Origin: Thoreauomyces humboldtii
Taxonomy: Eukaryota; Chytridiomycota; Chytridiomycetes; Spizellomycetales; Powellomycetaceae
NCBI GenBank assembly: GCA_027596035.1
Contig: JADGJA010000438.1
Span: 1-18,688 of the forward strand
DNA length: 18,688 bases
Direction: 5' to 3'
Below are positions 18,563-18,688 of the stretch, piece by piece (positions within the stretch are counted from its first letter, which is position 1; each line of letters begins with the position of its first letter). The position numbers were made by a program, and so were the translations under genes. The notes under the pieces are model-generated. The model searched no databases. It worked only from the letters and a program-made list of their open reading frames with translations, and was not told the origin of the DNA.

Positions 18563-18688
18563 ACGGAAGAGCTTTTCAGCCCTTCTCTGCGCTTTAATTA
18601 CATTATTTTAGATACATTTGAGTCACCAAAGTAAGTGACGGCCAAAGTAAGTGTAGAGTAGCGCTAACTACCCCGGAGGTATTCTACC
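18563..18688. other. Downstream flank of SUA5, window end
   Basis: A/T-rich sequence follows the SUA5 stop (TTTAATTACATTATTTTAG), suitable for a 3' UTR. A 12-bp direct repeat CCAAAGTAAGTG occurs at 18626-18637 and 18642-18653, then AGCGCTAAC. The window ends before any further gene can be read. Confidence 0.5.

Noticed and set aside
1..18688. CRISPR array, transposon or prophage-like system
   Set aside because: No regularly spaced repeats, terminal repeats, transposase or integrase motifs were seen; every well-supported gene is a eukaryotic housekeeping gene.

Overview
The window is nuclear DNA of an intron-rich, compact fungal genome, most likely a basidiomycete (inferred from intron density and gene families; the species is not identifiable by eye). 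I resolved seven spliced genes or gene ends with 33 GT-AG introns in total. All but one are 56-94 nt long, and many carry a CTAAC or CTGAC-like branch site. Reading phases close exactly in every model, and catalytic residues fall at the family positions. Layout from left to right: 3' end of ribosomal protein uL23 (RPL25/RPL23A, +); DNA polymerase alpha catalytic subunit POL1 (-, 7 exons); U1 snRNP splicing factor PRP39 (+, 13 exons); Bet1-type Qc-SNARE (-, 4 exons including a 16-nt microexon); a spacer of about 1 kb; signal recognition particle receptor beta SRP102 (-, 2 exons); a poorly resolved region (11.8-13.65 kb) with one probable small + strand gene and one weak - strand candidate; lariat debranching enzyme DBR1 (-, 9 exons); a Dpb3/CHRAC-type histone-fold protein (+, 3 exons); and SUA5 threonylcarbamoyl-AMP synthase (+, single exon). 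How the genes relate: they are housekeeping genes, not an operon or mobile island. Two head-to-head pairs stand out. POL1/PRP39 share 295 bp and DBR1/Dpb3-like share 155 bp, and each pair joins a replication or chromatin gene to an intron-metabolism gene (U1 snRNP; lariat turnover). BET1 and SRP102 both serve the early secretory pathway (ER-Golgi fusion; docking of ribosomes at the ER). I found no transposon, CRISPR array, rRNA, convincing tRNA or virus-like sequence. The observations most worth a second look are the BET1 microexon, an overlapping +1 frame or possible 31-nt intron at the end of the histone-fold gene, an acidic DBR1 tail whose presence depends on splicing of the last intron, the outsized PRP39 intron 4, and the unassigned small genes at 12.7-13.6 kb.
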